Positions 38,991 through 46,687 of a DNA stretch of 64,000 nucleotides are shown piece by piece. The translations under genes and the position numbers were made by a program. The stretch is from an uncultured Oscillibacter sp. (GTDB taxonomy: Bacteria > Bacillota > Clostridia > Oscillospirales > Oscillospiraceae), in contig CAJTZK010000002.1 in the NCBI GenBank assembly GCA_910583785.1, forward strand, positions 62,001-126,000. Reading direction: 5' to 3'. How positions within the stretch are numbered: the stretch's first letter is position 1; every line of letters starts with the position of its first letter. The notes below the pieces were generated by a model. It saw only the letters and a program-made list of their open reading frames with translations. It searched no databases and had not been told where the DNA came from.

Positions 38991-39911
38991 TTAGACATGG
39001 ATGTCCAGCAGCTTCAAAATCAGGGCCATGCGGATGAACTTCCCGTTTTTCACCTGCTTCCAGTAGGCGGCCCGGGGGTCCTTGTCCACCGCCACGGAAA
39101 TCTCGTTCACCCGGGGCAGGGGGTGGAGGATGGAGAGGTCCGCCTTGGCGGTTTCCAGCTTCTCCGGGGTGAGGATATAGCTGTCCTTTAAGCGGAGGTA
39201 GTCCTCCTCGTTGAAAAAGCGCTCCCGCTGGACCCGGGTCATGTAGAGAATGTCCAGGTCCGGCATGACGGCCTCCAGGCTTTCGGTCTGCTTGTAGGAG
39301 ATGCCCCGCTTTTTCAGGGCCTCCTCCTTCACATAGCGGGGCAGCTTCAGCTCCGCCGGGGAGATGAGGACGAATTTGACGTTCTCATAGCGGCTGAGGG
39401 CGTTTACCAGGGAGTGGACCGTCCGGCCGAATTTCAAGTCCCCGCAAAAGCCGATGGTAAAGCCGTCCAGCCGCCCCTTCTCCCGGTGGATGGTCAGAAG
39501 GTCCGTCAGGGTCTGGGTGGGGTGGTTGTGCCCGCCGTCCCCGGCGTTGATAATGGGGACCTCGCTGAACTGGGCGGCGGCGAAGGGCGCGCCCTCCTTC
39601 GGGTGGCGCATGGCGATGATATCCGCGTAGCAGCTCACCGTGTGGACGGTGTCTCCCACAGTCTCCCCCTTGGACGTGGAGCTGGAGGAGGCCTCGGAGA
39701 AGCCCAGCACGCTGCCCCCCAGGGCCAGCATAGCGGACTCAAAGGAGAGCCGGGTCCGGGTGGAGGGCTCGAAGAACAGGGTGGCCAGCTGCTTATGGGC
39801 GCAGGCGTCCTGGTACTTGGCGGGGTTTGCGAGGATGTCCTCCGCTGTGGAAATCAACTGGTCGATTTCCTCCACGGTGAGGTCGGTGACGTCAATGATG
39901 TTTCTGGGCAT
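38991..39911 (-). CDS. pyrB: Aspartate carbamoyltransferase catalytic subunit
   Basis: The 306-aa enzyme condenses carbamoyl phosphate with aspartate, the committed step of UMP synthesis. Visible motifs: FFEPSTRTRLSFESAM near residues 47-62 (carbamoyl-phosphate loop), SSSTSKGETVGDTV near 74-87, HNHPTQTLTDLL near 129, and HPLPRVNEI near 265. ATG 39911 follows AAAGGAG. The gene lies between pyrE and pyrI, as expected for a PyrB2-PyrI3-type enzyme. Confidence 0.96.
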   Translation of the reverse strand: MPRNIIDVTDLTVEEIDQLISTAEDILANPAKYQDACAHKQLATLFFEPSTRTRLSFESAMLALGGSVLGFSEASSSSTSKGETVGDTVHTVSCYADIIAMRHPKEGAPFAAAQFSEVPIINAGDGGHNHPTQTLTDLLTIHREKGRLDGFTIGFCGDLKFGRTVHSLVNALSRYENVKFVLISPAELKLPRYVKEEALKKRGISYKQTESLEAVMPDLDILYMTRVQRERFFNEEDYLRLKDSYILTPEKLETAKADLSILHPLPRVNEISVAVDKDPRAAYWKQVKNGKFIRMALILKLLDIHV

Positions 39912-39934
39912 ACAGGCTCCTTTCCCTGGTTCGG

Positions 39935-40570
39935 TCAGTCTCTCCAGCTCTCGTCGGAAGGGTTCGCCCGGAACTTTTTCAGACGCTTGATGTCCTCGGG
40001 CCGGATCTTCCCCTCCGCCGCGGCGATGTCGCACACCGCGTCGAAGTTGGAGAGGCTGTAGTTGGTCACGTTCGCCGCCGCCAGGCGGTCCAGGCCCTTC
40101 TGAAGGCCGTAGGTGAAGATGGACGCGACGCCCAGCACCTCCGCCCCGGCTTCCCGAAGGGCCTCCACCACGTCGATGCAGCTTCCGGCGGTGGAGATCA
40201 GGTCCTCGACGACGACGACCCGGGCTCCGGGCTCCAGCTTCCCCTCAATGCGGTTCTGCCGCCCGTGGTCCTTGCCGCTGGAACGGACATAGCCCATGGG
40301 CAGGCCCATGAGATGGCCCGCGATGGCGGCGTGGGCGATGCCCGCCGTAGAAGTGCCCATGAGAACCTCCACACTGGGATAGTGCTTGCAGATAAGGTCC
40401 ACCAGCCCCTCCTCCACATGGGTGCGGACCTCGGGGGCGGTGAGGGTCAGGCGGTTGTCGCAGTAGATGGGGCTTTTGATGCCGCTGGCCCAGGTAAAGG
40501 GCTCGTCGGGGCGGAGGAACACCGCGCCGATGGATAAAAGGTCGTGGGCAATGGTCTGTTCACGGGTCAT
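39935..40570 (-). CDS. pyrE: Orotate phosphoribosyltransferase
   Basis: The 211-aa enzyme makes OMP from orotate and PRPP. It has FTWASGIKSPIYCDNR near residues 25-40, MGYVRSSGKDHGRQNRIEG near 93-111 (flexible loop with catalytic Lys) and the PRPP motif VVVVEDLISTAGSC near 119-132. ATG 40570 has AGGAG eight bases upstream; the longer frame to 40645 lies inside the upstream gene. Confidence 0.95.
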   Translation of the reverse strand: MTREQTIAHDLLSIGAVFLRPDEPFTWASGIKSPIYCDNRLTLTAPEVRTHVEEGLVDLICKHYPSVEVLMGTSTAGIAHAAIAGHLMGLPMGYVRSSGKDHGRQNRIEGKLEPGARVVVVEDLISTAGSCIDVVEALREAGAEVLGVASIFTYGLQKGLDRLAAANVTNYSLSNFDAVCDIAAAEGKIRPEDIKRLKKFRANPSDESWRD

Positions 40571-40586
40571 GTGCAGGACTCCTTTC

Positions 40587-41054
40587 TCATATTCCGGCGG
40601 GAACGCCGCGCCGGCGTTTGGCGAACTTTTCCCTTGCGTATTCATAGCTTTCTTGAATCAGCGGCTTCATGGCCTCAAAGGTCTCCGGCGACGGGTTCAG
40701 CACGGCGGCCCAGCCCATCCAGGCGTATACCGGGTGGGGGATAAGGCGGTCCGGGGCGGAGAAATCCGCGTCCACGGACGCCACGCCCCCCTTGGGAGGA
40801 CGGGCGGGCAGGGCACCGAAAAGACGGGCATACGTCCCCTTCCGGAGGCCCAGGTTTACCCGGTAGACCCCGGGGCGGTCCAGCCGGGAGGCGGCATCGT
40901 TGGCCCCGTCCTTCTCCTTGACGGTGAGCACATAGACGCCCCGCTTCAAAACGCCGCCGGGGTTGTAGAATATGCCGCTCTCGCCCCAGCTTTCTGTCCG
41001 GACCGTGCCCTCCAGATTTGCCAGGCAGTATTGAAGAATGTCCTCCGGCTTCAT
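40587..41054 (-). CDS. DUF6194-like protein in the pyr operon
   Basis: The 155-aa soluble protein fits the DUF6194/MmcQ-like pattern: GVYRVNLGLRKGTYARLFG near residues 62-80, DRLIPHPVYAWMGWAAVLNP near 101-120, then PSPETFEAMKPLIQESYEYA. Function is unknown. It overlaps the pyrF stop by four bases (ATGA) and precedes pyrE by 16 bases, so it is made with the pyrimidine enzymes and may bind a nucleotide or intermediate (inference). Confidence 0.72.
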   Translation of the reverse strand: MKPEDILQYCLANLEGTVRTESWGESGIFYNPGGVLKRGVYVLTVKEKDGANDAASRLDRPGVYRVNLGLRKGTYARLFGALPARPPKGGVASVDADFSAPDRLIPHPVYAWMGWAAVLNPSPETFEAMKPLIQESYEYAREKFAKRRRGVPAGI

Positions 41055-41755
41055 CCCAGGAACTCCTTTACCGCCCGGCGGTACGCCGCCACCGGGTCCG
41101 CCGCTTGGGTGATGGGGCGGCCCATGACGATATAATCACAGCCGTTTTTCGCCGCCTGCGCCGGGGTCATCACCCGCTTCTGGTCCCCCGCGTCCCCGCC
41201 GGCGAAGCGCACGCCGGGGGTGACGGTGCAAAAGCCCCCGCCGCAGCGCTGCTTCACCAGCGCCGCCTCCAGGGGGGAGCAGACCACGCCGTCCAGGCCG
41301 CTGGCGGCGGCGTTTTGAGCGTAGGCCAGGACGGTTTCCGCCATGGGGGTTTCAATCAGCAGCTCGTCTTTCAAGGCGGCGGCGTCCGTGCTGGTGAGCT
41401 GGGTGACGGCGATGAGCAGGGGCCGCGTGCCGCCGGGCCGGGTCAGCCCCTCCAGGGCCGCCCGCATCATGGCGGAGGTCCCGGCGGCGTGGAGGTTCAC
41501 CATGTCCACGTCCAGCCCGGAGAGGACCGCCATGGCCCGATTCACAGTGTTGGGGATGTCGTGGAGCTTCAGGTCCAGGAAAATCTTGTGTCCCCGGGCT
41601 TTGATTTCCCGGACGATGGAGGGCCCTTCGGCGTAGTACAGCTCCATGCCGATTTTCACAAAGGGCTTGTCCTCCCCGGCGGGGAAGCGGTCCAGGAACC
41701 GCAGGGTCTCTTCCCGCGTGGGGAAATCCAGGGCAATAATTACATCCTTAGCCAT
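41051..41755 (-). CDS. pyrF: Orotidine 5'-phosphate decarboxylase
   Basis: The 234-aa enzyme converts OMP to UMP. Motifs: IIALDFPTREETL at residues 6-18, FVKIGMELYYAEG near 32, the catalytic FLDLKLHDIPNTVNRA near 59-74 (Lys and Asp tetrad), and YIVMGRPITQAADPVAAYR near 207-225. It overlaps the pyrD end by eight bases. Confidence 0.95.
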   Translation of the reverse strand: MAKDVIIALDFPTREETLRFLDRFPAGEDKPFVKIGMELYYAEGPSIVREIKARGHKIFLDLKLHDIPNTVNRAMAVLSGLDVDMVNLHAAGTSAMMRAALEGLTRPGGTRPLLIAVTQLTSTDAAALKDELLIETPMAETVLAYAQNAAASGLDGVVCSPLEAALVKQRCGGGFCTVTPGVRFAGGDAGDQKRVMTPAQAAKNGCDYIVMGRPITQAADPVAAYRRAVKEFLG

Positions 41756-42665
41756 GATGGGCTCCTCCTGTCAAATCTGAAATGTGGTCCACGCCCAGGC
41801 GCGCGCACACGCCGGGCAGGTTCTCGATGATGGTCTTGCAGGCATAGGGGTCCCGCAGGTTGGCCGCCCCCACCTCCACGGCGGAAGCTCCCGCCAGCAT
41901 CATCTCGGCGGCGTCCTCCGCGGAGGCCACGCCGCCGCAGCCGATGATAGGGAGTTTTACCGCCTCGTACACGTCCCACACCATCCGCAATGCCACCGGG
42001 AAGACAGCGGGGCCGGAGAGGCCCCCGGTGCGGTTGGCAATGAGGGGCCGCTTGGTGTTCAGGTCGATGCGCATGCCCAGCAGGGTATTGATGAGGCACA
42101 GCCCGTCGGCCCCCTCCGCCTCGCAGGCCCGGGCGATCTCCGCGATGTCCGTCACGTTGGGGCTGAGCTTCATGAAAACGGGCTTCTTCGTGGCTGCCCG
42201 GACGGCCCGGGTGACGGCGGCGGCGCTTTGCGGGCCGGAGCCGAAGTTCTTCCCCCCGGCGTGGACGTTGGGGCAGGAGATGTTCACCTCCAGGATTTTG
42301 ACCTGCTCCGCCCCGTCCAGCGCCCGGCAGTTCTCCGCGTACTCCTCCAGGGAGAAGCCGCAGACGTTGGCGATAACCGGGCCGTGGAAAATCCGGGCAA
42401 TGTTGGGGACCTCCTCCCGGAGGACCGCCTCCATGCCGGGATTCTGGAGTCCCACGGCGTTCAGCATCCCGGCGGCGGTTTCGGCAACGCGGGGCTGGGG
42501 ATTGCCGGGACGGGGGTCCCGGGTGGTGCCCTTCCAGGAGAAGGAGCCCAGGATGTCCAGGTCATACGCTTCCGCGAACTCCCGGCCGTAGCCGAAGGTC
42601 CCGGAGGCGGGAATGATAGGATTTTTCAGGGTTACGCCCGCCAGGGTCACGGACAGGTCTGCCAT
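41748..42665 (-). CDS. pyrD: Dihydroorotate dehydrogenase, catalytic subunit (class 1B)
   Basis: The 305-aa FMN protein oxidises dihydroorotate. Motifs: LKNPIIPASGTFGYGREFAE near residues 13-32, NAVGLQNPGM near 69, LEVNISCPNVHAGGKNFGSG near 120-139, and the phosphate site IIGCGGVASAEDAAEMMLAG near 240-259. The adjacent pyrK gene identifies it as the NAD-linked class 1B form. Its start lies inside the pyrK end (19-base overlap). Confidence 0.95.
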   Translation of the reverse strand: MADLSVTLAGVTLKNPIIPASGTFGYGREFAEAYDLDILGSFSWKGTTRDPRPGNPQPRVAETAAGMLNAVGLQNPGMEAVLREEVPNIARIFHGPVIANVCGFSLEEYAENCRALDGAEQVKILEVNISCPNVHAGGKNFGSGPQSAAAVTRAVRAATKKPVFMKLSPNVTDIAEIARACEAEGADGLCLINTLLGMRIDLNTKRPLIANRTGGLSGPAVFPVALRMVWDVYEAVKLPIIGCGGVASAEDAAEMMLAGASAVEVGAANLRDPYACKTIIENLPGVCARLGVDHISDLTGGAHHG

Positions 42666-43396
42666 ACAATGTCCTCCTTGTGGAATATGGGCCCGTCCTT
42701 GCACACCCGGCGCAGGCCCTTCTTTGTCTGGATGGTGCAGCCCACGCAGGCCCCGAAGCCGCAGGCCATCCGGGCTTCGAAGCTGAACTGGCCCCCTGTG
42801 ACTTGGGGAAGGGCATGGACGGCCCGGAGCATGGGCGTGGGGCCGCAGGCCAGGACATATGAGGAGCCCGGGAGGCGGTTCAGCACGTCCGTGACAAAGC
42901 CGCGGGTTCCAAGGCTCCCGTCCTCCGAGGCGGCCAGTACCTCCGCGCCCAGGGCGGCGAACTCCTCTAAGTAAAAGGCATCCTCCTTGGAGCGGAAGCC
43001 CAGGACCACCTGAACGCTCCGCCCCGCCGCCAGCATCCGCTTCGCCAGGCCATAGAGCGGGGCGGCGCCGATGCCTCCGCCCACCAGGACGGCGCCCTCC
43101 GGCGCGGCGCCGAGGGCAAAGCCGTTCCCCAGGCCGGAGAGGGTGCCCAGCGCCGTCCCGGCGGGGAGGCGCACCAGCTCCTTCGTGCCCTCGCCCGCCT
43201 CCTTCACCAAAAGGATCAGCCTCCCCTCCGCCCAGTCGCAGACGGAGATGGGGCGGCGGAGGAATTTCCCCGGCAGCTCCAGATTTACAAACTGCCCCGG
43301 GGCGGTGACGGCGGAGGTATCCCCTGCCAGGACCAGCTCCCACACGTCCCCGGCCAGCCGCCGGGCGCGTTCCAGAGTAAACACGGATTTCTTCAT
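42647..43396 (-). CDS. pyrK: Dihydroorotate dehydrogenase electron-transfer subunit
   Basis: The 249-aa protein carries FAD and a [2Fe-2S] cluster and moves electrons from PyrD to NAD+. The FAD-binding barrel has GKFLRRPISVCD near residues 41-52 and the NAD-binding part GGGIGAAPLYGLAKRML near 101-117. The C-terminal cluster ligands are CGFGACVGC with a fourth Cys in RRVCKDGP. It overlaps the pyrC stop by four bases. Confidence 0.94.
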   Translation of the reverse strand: MKKSVFTLERARRLAGDVWELVLAGDTSAVTAPGQFVNLELPGKFLRRPISVCDWAEGRLILLVKEAGEGTKELVRLPAGTALGTLSGLGNGFALGAAPEGAVLVGGGIGAAPLYGLAKRMLAAGRSVQVVLGFRSKEDAFYLEEFAALGAEVLAASEDGSLGTRGFVTDVLNRLPGSSYVLACGPTPMLRAVHALPQVTGGQFSFEARMACGFGACVGCTIQTKKGLRRVCKDGPIFHKEDIVWQTCP

Positions 43397-44730
43397 GGTT
43401 CCCCTCCTTCTGGGCGGTCATAGCCCTGGATGATGCCGATGGTCCCGCTGGGACTGGGCTTCAAGCCCTCCGGAAAGACGATGTTCCCGCCCACAAGGGT
43501 CATGGAGACGGCGGCCTCCACCCTTCTTCCCGCGAAGGGCGTGGCCCGGCCCAGGGAGCGGAAGCCCGCCGGGTCCACCATGCCCGCGTGGTCGAAGGAC
43601 AGCCCCGTCAAATCGGCGGGCTGGCCCTCTGCAATGGTCCCGCCCGGCAGGCCGAATATCCTCCGGGGGTTGACGCACAGGGCGTTTAGGATGGTTTCCA
43701 GGGGGACCTTCCCCGTTTTCACCAGCTCCGTGTAGAGAACCGGGAAGGCGCATTCCAATCCCACCACACCGTTGAGGCTCCCCCGGAGCCCCCGGGCCTT
43801 TTCCTCCGCCGAGTGGGGGGCGTGGTCCGTGGCGACGCAGTCCACGGTCCCGTCCAAAAGGCCCTCCACCAGCGCGTCCCGGTCCGCGGCGGAGCGGATG
43901 GGGGGATTCATTTTAAACCGCCCGTCGTCCTCCAGGTCCTCGTCGCAGAGGCAGAGGTAGTGGGGGGCGGTCTCGCAGGTGACGGGGAGGCCCTGGGCCT
44001 TGGCGGAGCGGATGAGGGCCACGCTTTCTTTTGTGGAGATGTGGCAAACGTGGTAGCGGCATCCCGTTTCCCGGACCAGCTGGATATCCCGCTCCACCTG
44101 CCGCCACTCGCTGGCGGGGTCGTTGCCCGGGAGGCCGTGCCGTTTGGCAAACTCCCCGTCGTGGACGCACCAGCCCTTGTCCAGCAGGGACTCGTCCTCA
44201 CAGTGGGCCACGATAGGCCGGTCCAGCTTTTTTGCCAGCAGCATGGCCCGCCGCATCATCTCCCGGGACTGGACGCCCCGGCCGTCGTCGGAGAAGCCGG
44301 GAACGTAAGGGGCCAGGGCGGCCAGGTCCGCCAGGGACGCCCCCTTCTCCCCCTGGGTGATGGCCCCGTAGGGATAGACATGGACCCGGGCGTCCCGCCG
44401 GATGGCTTCCAGCTCCACTTGGAGGCGGTCCGGGCTGTCGGGCACCGGGTCCAGGTTTGGCATGGCGCAGACGGCGGTGTAGCCGCCCGCCGCCGCCGCC
44501 GCCGTGCCGGAGGCGATGGTTTCTTTATAAGAAAAACCAGGCTCCCGAAGATGAACGTGAACATCAACGAAACCTGGAACAATGAAATGGTGATTCAATT
44601 CAATGACGGCAGCGCCGTCCCGGGGAAGACGGGGGGAAACGGAAACAATACGCCCCTCGGAAACGGCAATTTCCAGAGGCTGAAAGCCCCCGTCGCGAAA
44701 GACGGACCCACCGGCCAGCAACAGACGCAT
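43393..44730 (-). CDS. pyrC: Dihydroorotase
   Basis: The 445-aa class I dihydroorotase has the zinc motif VDVHVHLREPGF near residues 58-69. Further metal/active-site segments are PIVAHCEDESLL near 170, YHVCHISTKESV near 224, ETAPHYLCLCDEDL near 249, CVATDHAPHSAEEKARG near 301 and GSLNGVVGLECAFPVLYTEL near 319. It is the first gene of the pyr operon. I chose the ATG at 44730 over that at 44748 because AGGAG lies seven bases before it. Confidence 0.95.
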   Translation of the reverse strand: MRLLLAGGSVFRDGGFQPLEIAVSEGRIVSVSPRLPRDGAAVIELNHHFIVPGFVDVHVHLREPGFSYKETIASGTAAAAAGGYTAVCAMPNLDPVPDSPDRLQVELEAIRRDARVHVYPYGAITQGEKGASLADLAALAPYVPGFSDDGRGVQSREMMRRAMLLAKKLDRPIVAHCEDESLLDKGWCVHDGEFAKRHGLPGNDPASEWRQVERDIQLVRETGCRYHVCHISTKESVALIRSAKAQGLPVTCETAPHYLCLCDEDLEDDGRFKMNPPIRSAADRDALVEGLLDGTVDCVATDHAPHSAEEKARGLRGSLNGVVGLECAFPVLYTELVKTGKVPLETILNALCVNPRRIFGLPGGTIAEGQPADLTGLSFDHAGMVDPAGFRSLGRATPFAGRRVEAAVSMTLVGGNIVFPEGLKPSPSGTIGIIQGYDRPEGGEP

Positions 44731-44762
44731 AGACGTTCTCCTCTCCATGTTCTCAAAAAAAC

Positions 44763-44795
44763 ATGATATCGGAAAAAAGCGGTTTTGTCAACCGC
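44763..44795 (-). promoter_or_regulatory. pyr operon promoter with an inverted repeat over the -35 box
   Basis: On the minus strand TTGACA (44786-44791) and TATCAT (44763-44768) are spaced by 17 bases. GCGGTT/AACCGC arms (44779-44784 and 44790-44795) flank the -35 box as a possible operator. The leader to pyrC is only about 27 bases, too short for a PyrR-type antiterminator/terminator, so control here must be by another route. Confidence 0.75.
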
Positions 44796-44802
44796 GCGGG
44801 GC

Positions 44803-44835
44803 AAAAAATCCCCCGCCCCGGGAAACCGGAGCGGG
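44803..44835 (-). terminator. Intrinsic terminator of the 61-aa membrane protein gene
   Basis: On the minus strand CCCGCTCCGG pairs with CCGGGGCGGG around TTTC, followed by GGATTTTTT. It ends just upstream of the pyr promoter. Confidence 0.8.
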
Positions 44836-44843
44836 AAAGGCGC

Positions 44844-45029
44844 TTATTCGTAGAGTTCCTCGTCGGCATAGTCGTCGTATTCGGAGCTGAACCTCTCCCT
44901 CAGACGCTTTTTCATGCCGCAGCAGCCGACGCTGAGATCGTGCCAGCCGCCGATCAGCAGGCAGACGAAAGCGGCGAAGGCCAGGCTTGCGCCGATGATC
45001 TTCATGACCATGCTCGCGGTTTTGCTCAT
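44844..45029 (-). CDS. Small single-span membrane protein, 61 aa
   Basis: The product has one hydrophobic helix (MVMKIIGASLAFAAFVCLLI, about residues 7-26), then GGWHDLSVGCCGMKKRLRER and an acidic tail SSEYDDYADEELYE. The CC pair and basic patch after the helix suggest the tail faces the cytoplasm. AGGAGG precedes the ATG by eight bases, and a consensus promoter (45064-45092) and terminator show it is an independent gene. Function unknown. It abuts the left repeat of the S-layer inversion region. Confidence 0.75.
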   Translation of the reverse strand: MSKTASMVMKIIGASLAFAAFVCLLIGGWHDLSVGCCGMKKRLRERFSSEYDDYADEELYE

Positions 45030-45063
45030 AGCAGCTTCCTCCTAATTGTCCAGAATCAAATCT

Positions 45064-45092
45064 ATCATACACCATCTTCCCGCTTTTTACAA
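45064..45092 (-). promoter_or_regulatory. Promoter of the 61-aa membrane protein gene
   Basis: On the minus strand TTGTAA (45087-45092) and TATGAT (45064-45069) are spaced by 17 bases. Confidence 0.65.
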
Positions 45093-45175
45093 GAGGGATT
45101 TTGCCAGGGGGAGGGGCGCCGTGGGGCGGATGTCCTGTTTTGTCCAGGCCGGGAGACCGGGAGGGGGAACGCGCG

Positions 45176-45235
45176 TTTGCCAAAGCTGAGGTTGTTTCCA
45201 TCACCGTGACGGGCAAGGCTGGCGCGGCGGCTCCT
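45176..45235 (+). repeat. Left arm of a perfect 60-bp inverted repeat (S-layer crossover site)
   Basis: This 60-base stretch is identical to the reverse complement of 47945-48004; identity resumes for six bases after one mismatch at 45236. It encodes FAKAEVVSITVTGKAGAAAP in the same codon phase in both copies. It begins abruptly at the edge of the silent cassette. An internal TCAC-C-GTGA palindrome lies near its centre. Confidence 0.92.
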
Positions 45236-46588
45236 ATTACCAATACGGTCCACTTTGCCAACAACTCCACGTCCGGCTTCGGCGTGGTGATTGGAGCCAA
45301 CGGCGCCATGGTGAACGGCAGCAGCAAGATCGTCTTCAACGCCCGTCTGGCTATGCCTGAGTGGCTGTCCAAGGCCACTGGCGCTGGTTCCACCGCTAAG
45401 GCCGATGTCTATGTGAACGGCCAGTTCGCCGAGGAAGTCACCATTTCTTCCCTCACTGGCATCGCTGGTGACGAAAACTTCATCCTCGCTGGCACGACCA
45501 CTGGCACCTATTACAACCCCCAGAACATTTCCGTGGAGATCACCGAGATTCTTTGGGATGAAGTCACGGTCAAGTTCGTTGGCGACAACGGCGCGGAAGT
45601 GGCCGGCGACGACTTTATTGGCTCTGTCTACGCTGGCTCTACCGCCAGCGCCGCGATGGCGGCCGCTGGCTCCGGCGAAGCCCTGACCTTCAAGTACACC
45701 AGCAGCGTGGACGGTGCGCAGGTCACCTTCACCGTGGATACCACCAAGGGCGTGAAGCTGGATACGGGAGCTACCGGAACCTCCACCCTGACCACCACGA
45801 AGGACACCGCCGCGACCGCGTCCCCGACGCAGAAGGTCCTGCCCGACGGTACCGGCTTCATCACGGTCAAGGTCACTGGCCTGAAAGACCTCAAGGAAAA
45901 GGTCAATGTCACGGTCAACGGTGACGCTGACAGCGAGTCCCTGACTGCCGCTTACAACGTGCCCAGCAACCCGCTCACCAACGCGGAAACCGCAAACCTG
46001 GTGATTACGGCCAAGTCTGCCAAGATCAACCAGGGAGACCCGGCTGTTTTCGGACTGAAGCTGACGGCGGCTTGCGCCGACGGCGTGAGAGGTTACAAGG
46101 TAACCATCAAAATTGATGACGAACACGCCGCTGTGACCTCTGACATTGTCAAGGATGCCACCGAAGTGTTTGTCACCATCCCCAATGTGACTGCGGACCT
46201 TGACCTTGAGAAGGCCATGATTACGGTCACTCCCGTGGAAGGCCTCTATGTCAAGAGCGCCAGCTGGAGCGGCGCGGTCCTGACCGTGGTCTTCTCCGAA
46301 GCGATTAACCCCGATGGGCACACGGGCTCCGGCGACACCGGAAGCGCTTCCGACTGCGGAACCACCACGGTTGTCCAGCCTGACGGCGTGACGGTTGTCT
46401 ATACGGTGTTCGACAACCGCGCGGCTAATGCTGGCTACGAGGGCGTGTGGAGCCCGGCGGGCCCTGTCTTCGACGGTATCTTCACCGATCCCGCCACTTA
46501 CGAGGCCGCCTCTGACAGCCAGCCCGTGGCACACCAGAAGATCACCATCCTGGACGGCGGCACCTGCTCGATCGTTGGCCAGCCCTAA
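45176..46588 (+). CDS. Silent S-layer C-terminal cassette (promoterless, start-less)
   Basis: This 470-codon open frame ends at TAA 46586-46588. It starts inside a protein: its first 20 residues equal residues 1193-1212 of the S-layer protein encoded opposite. No ATG/GTG with a ribosome site, signal peptide, SLH domain or promoter precedes it; the in-frame ATG at 45101 lies in unrelated sequence. The following 450 residues are beta-rich, Thr/Val/Ala-rich and distantly parallel the expressed C-terminus. Compare ARLAMPEWL with SLKAPEWV, and ISVEITEILWDEVTVKFVGD with VEILITSIAYDKVSIKYVD. It is best read as a stored alternative C-terminus to be joined to the S-layer gene by inversion. Confidence 0.85.
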   Translation, partial: FAKAEVVSITVTGKAGAAAPITNTVHFANNSTSGFGVVIGANGAMVNGSSKIVFNARLAMPEWLSKATGAGSTAKADVYVNGQFAEEVTISSLTGIAGDENFILAGTTTGTYYNPQNISVEITEILWDEVTVKFVGDNGAEVAGDDFIGSVYAGSTASAAMAAAGSGEALTFKYTSSVDGAQVTFTVDTTKGVKLDTGATGTSTLTTTKDTAATASPTQKVLPDGTGFITVKVTGLKDLKEKVNVTVNGDADSESLTAAYNVPSNPLTNAETANLVITAKSAKINQGDPAVFGLKLTAACADGVRGYKVTIKIDDEHAAVTSDIVKDATEVFVTIPNVTADLDLEKAMITVTPVEGLYVKSASWSGAVLTVVFSEAINPDGHTGSGDTGSASDCGTTTVVQPDGVTVVYTVFDNRAANAGYEGVWSPAGPVFDGIFTDPATYEAASDSQPVAHQKITILDGGTCSIVGQP

Positions 46589-46617
46589 ATCCCCCTGAAG
46601 CAGGCTATCCCACAGCA

Positions 46618-46651
46618 AAGAGGACCCCGGGCGTATGCCCGGGGTCCTCTT
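46618..46651. terminator. Symmetrical bidirectional terminator shared by both S-layer 3' ends
   Basis: AAGAGGACCCCGGGC (46618-46632) and GCCCGGGGTCCTCTT (46637-46651) form a 15-bp perfect stem around GTAT. It sits 30-36 bases from both stop codons and would serve whichever 3' end is joined to the S-layer gene. Confidence 0.9.
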
Positions 46652-46687
46652 CCTCTAGGGGCGCAAGGCCCCGCTTCTTGATAAGAA

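Noticed and set aside
45101..45175. ATG at 45101 as start of a genuine independent gene for the plus-strand S-layer-like frame
   Set aside because: No ribosome site or promoter precedes it, the 25 codons are unlike a signal peptide, and similarity to the S-layer protein begins exactly at the repeat (45176).
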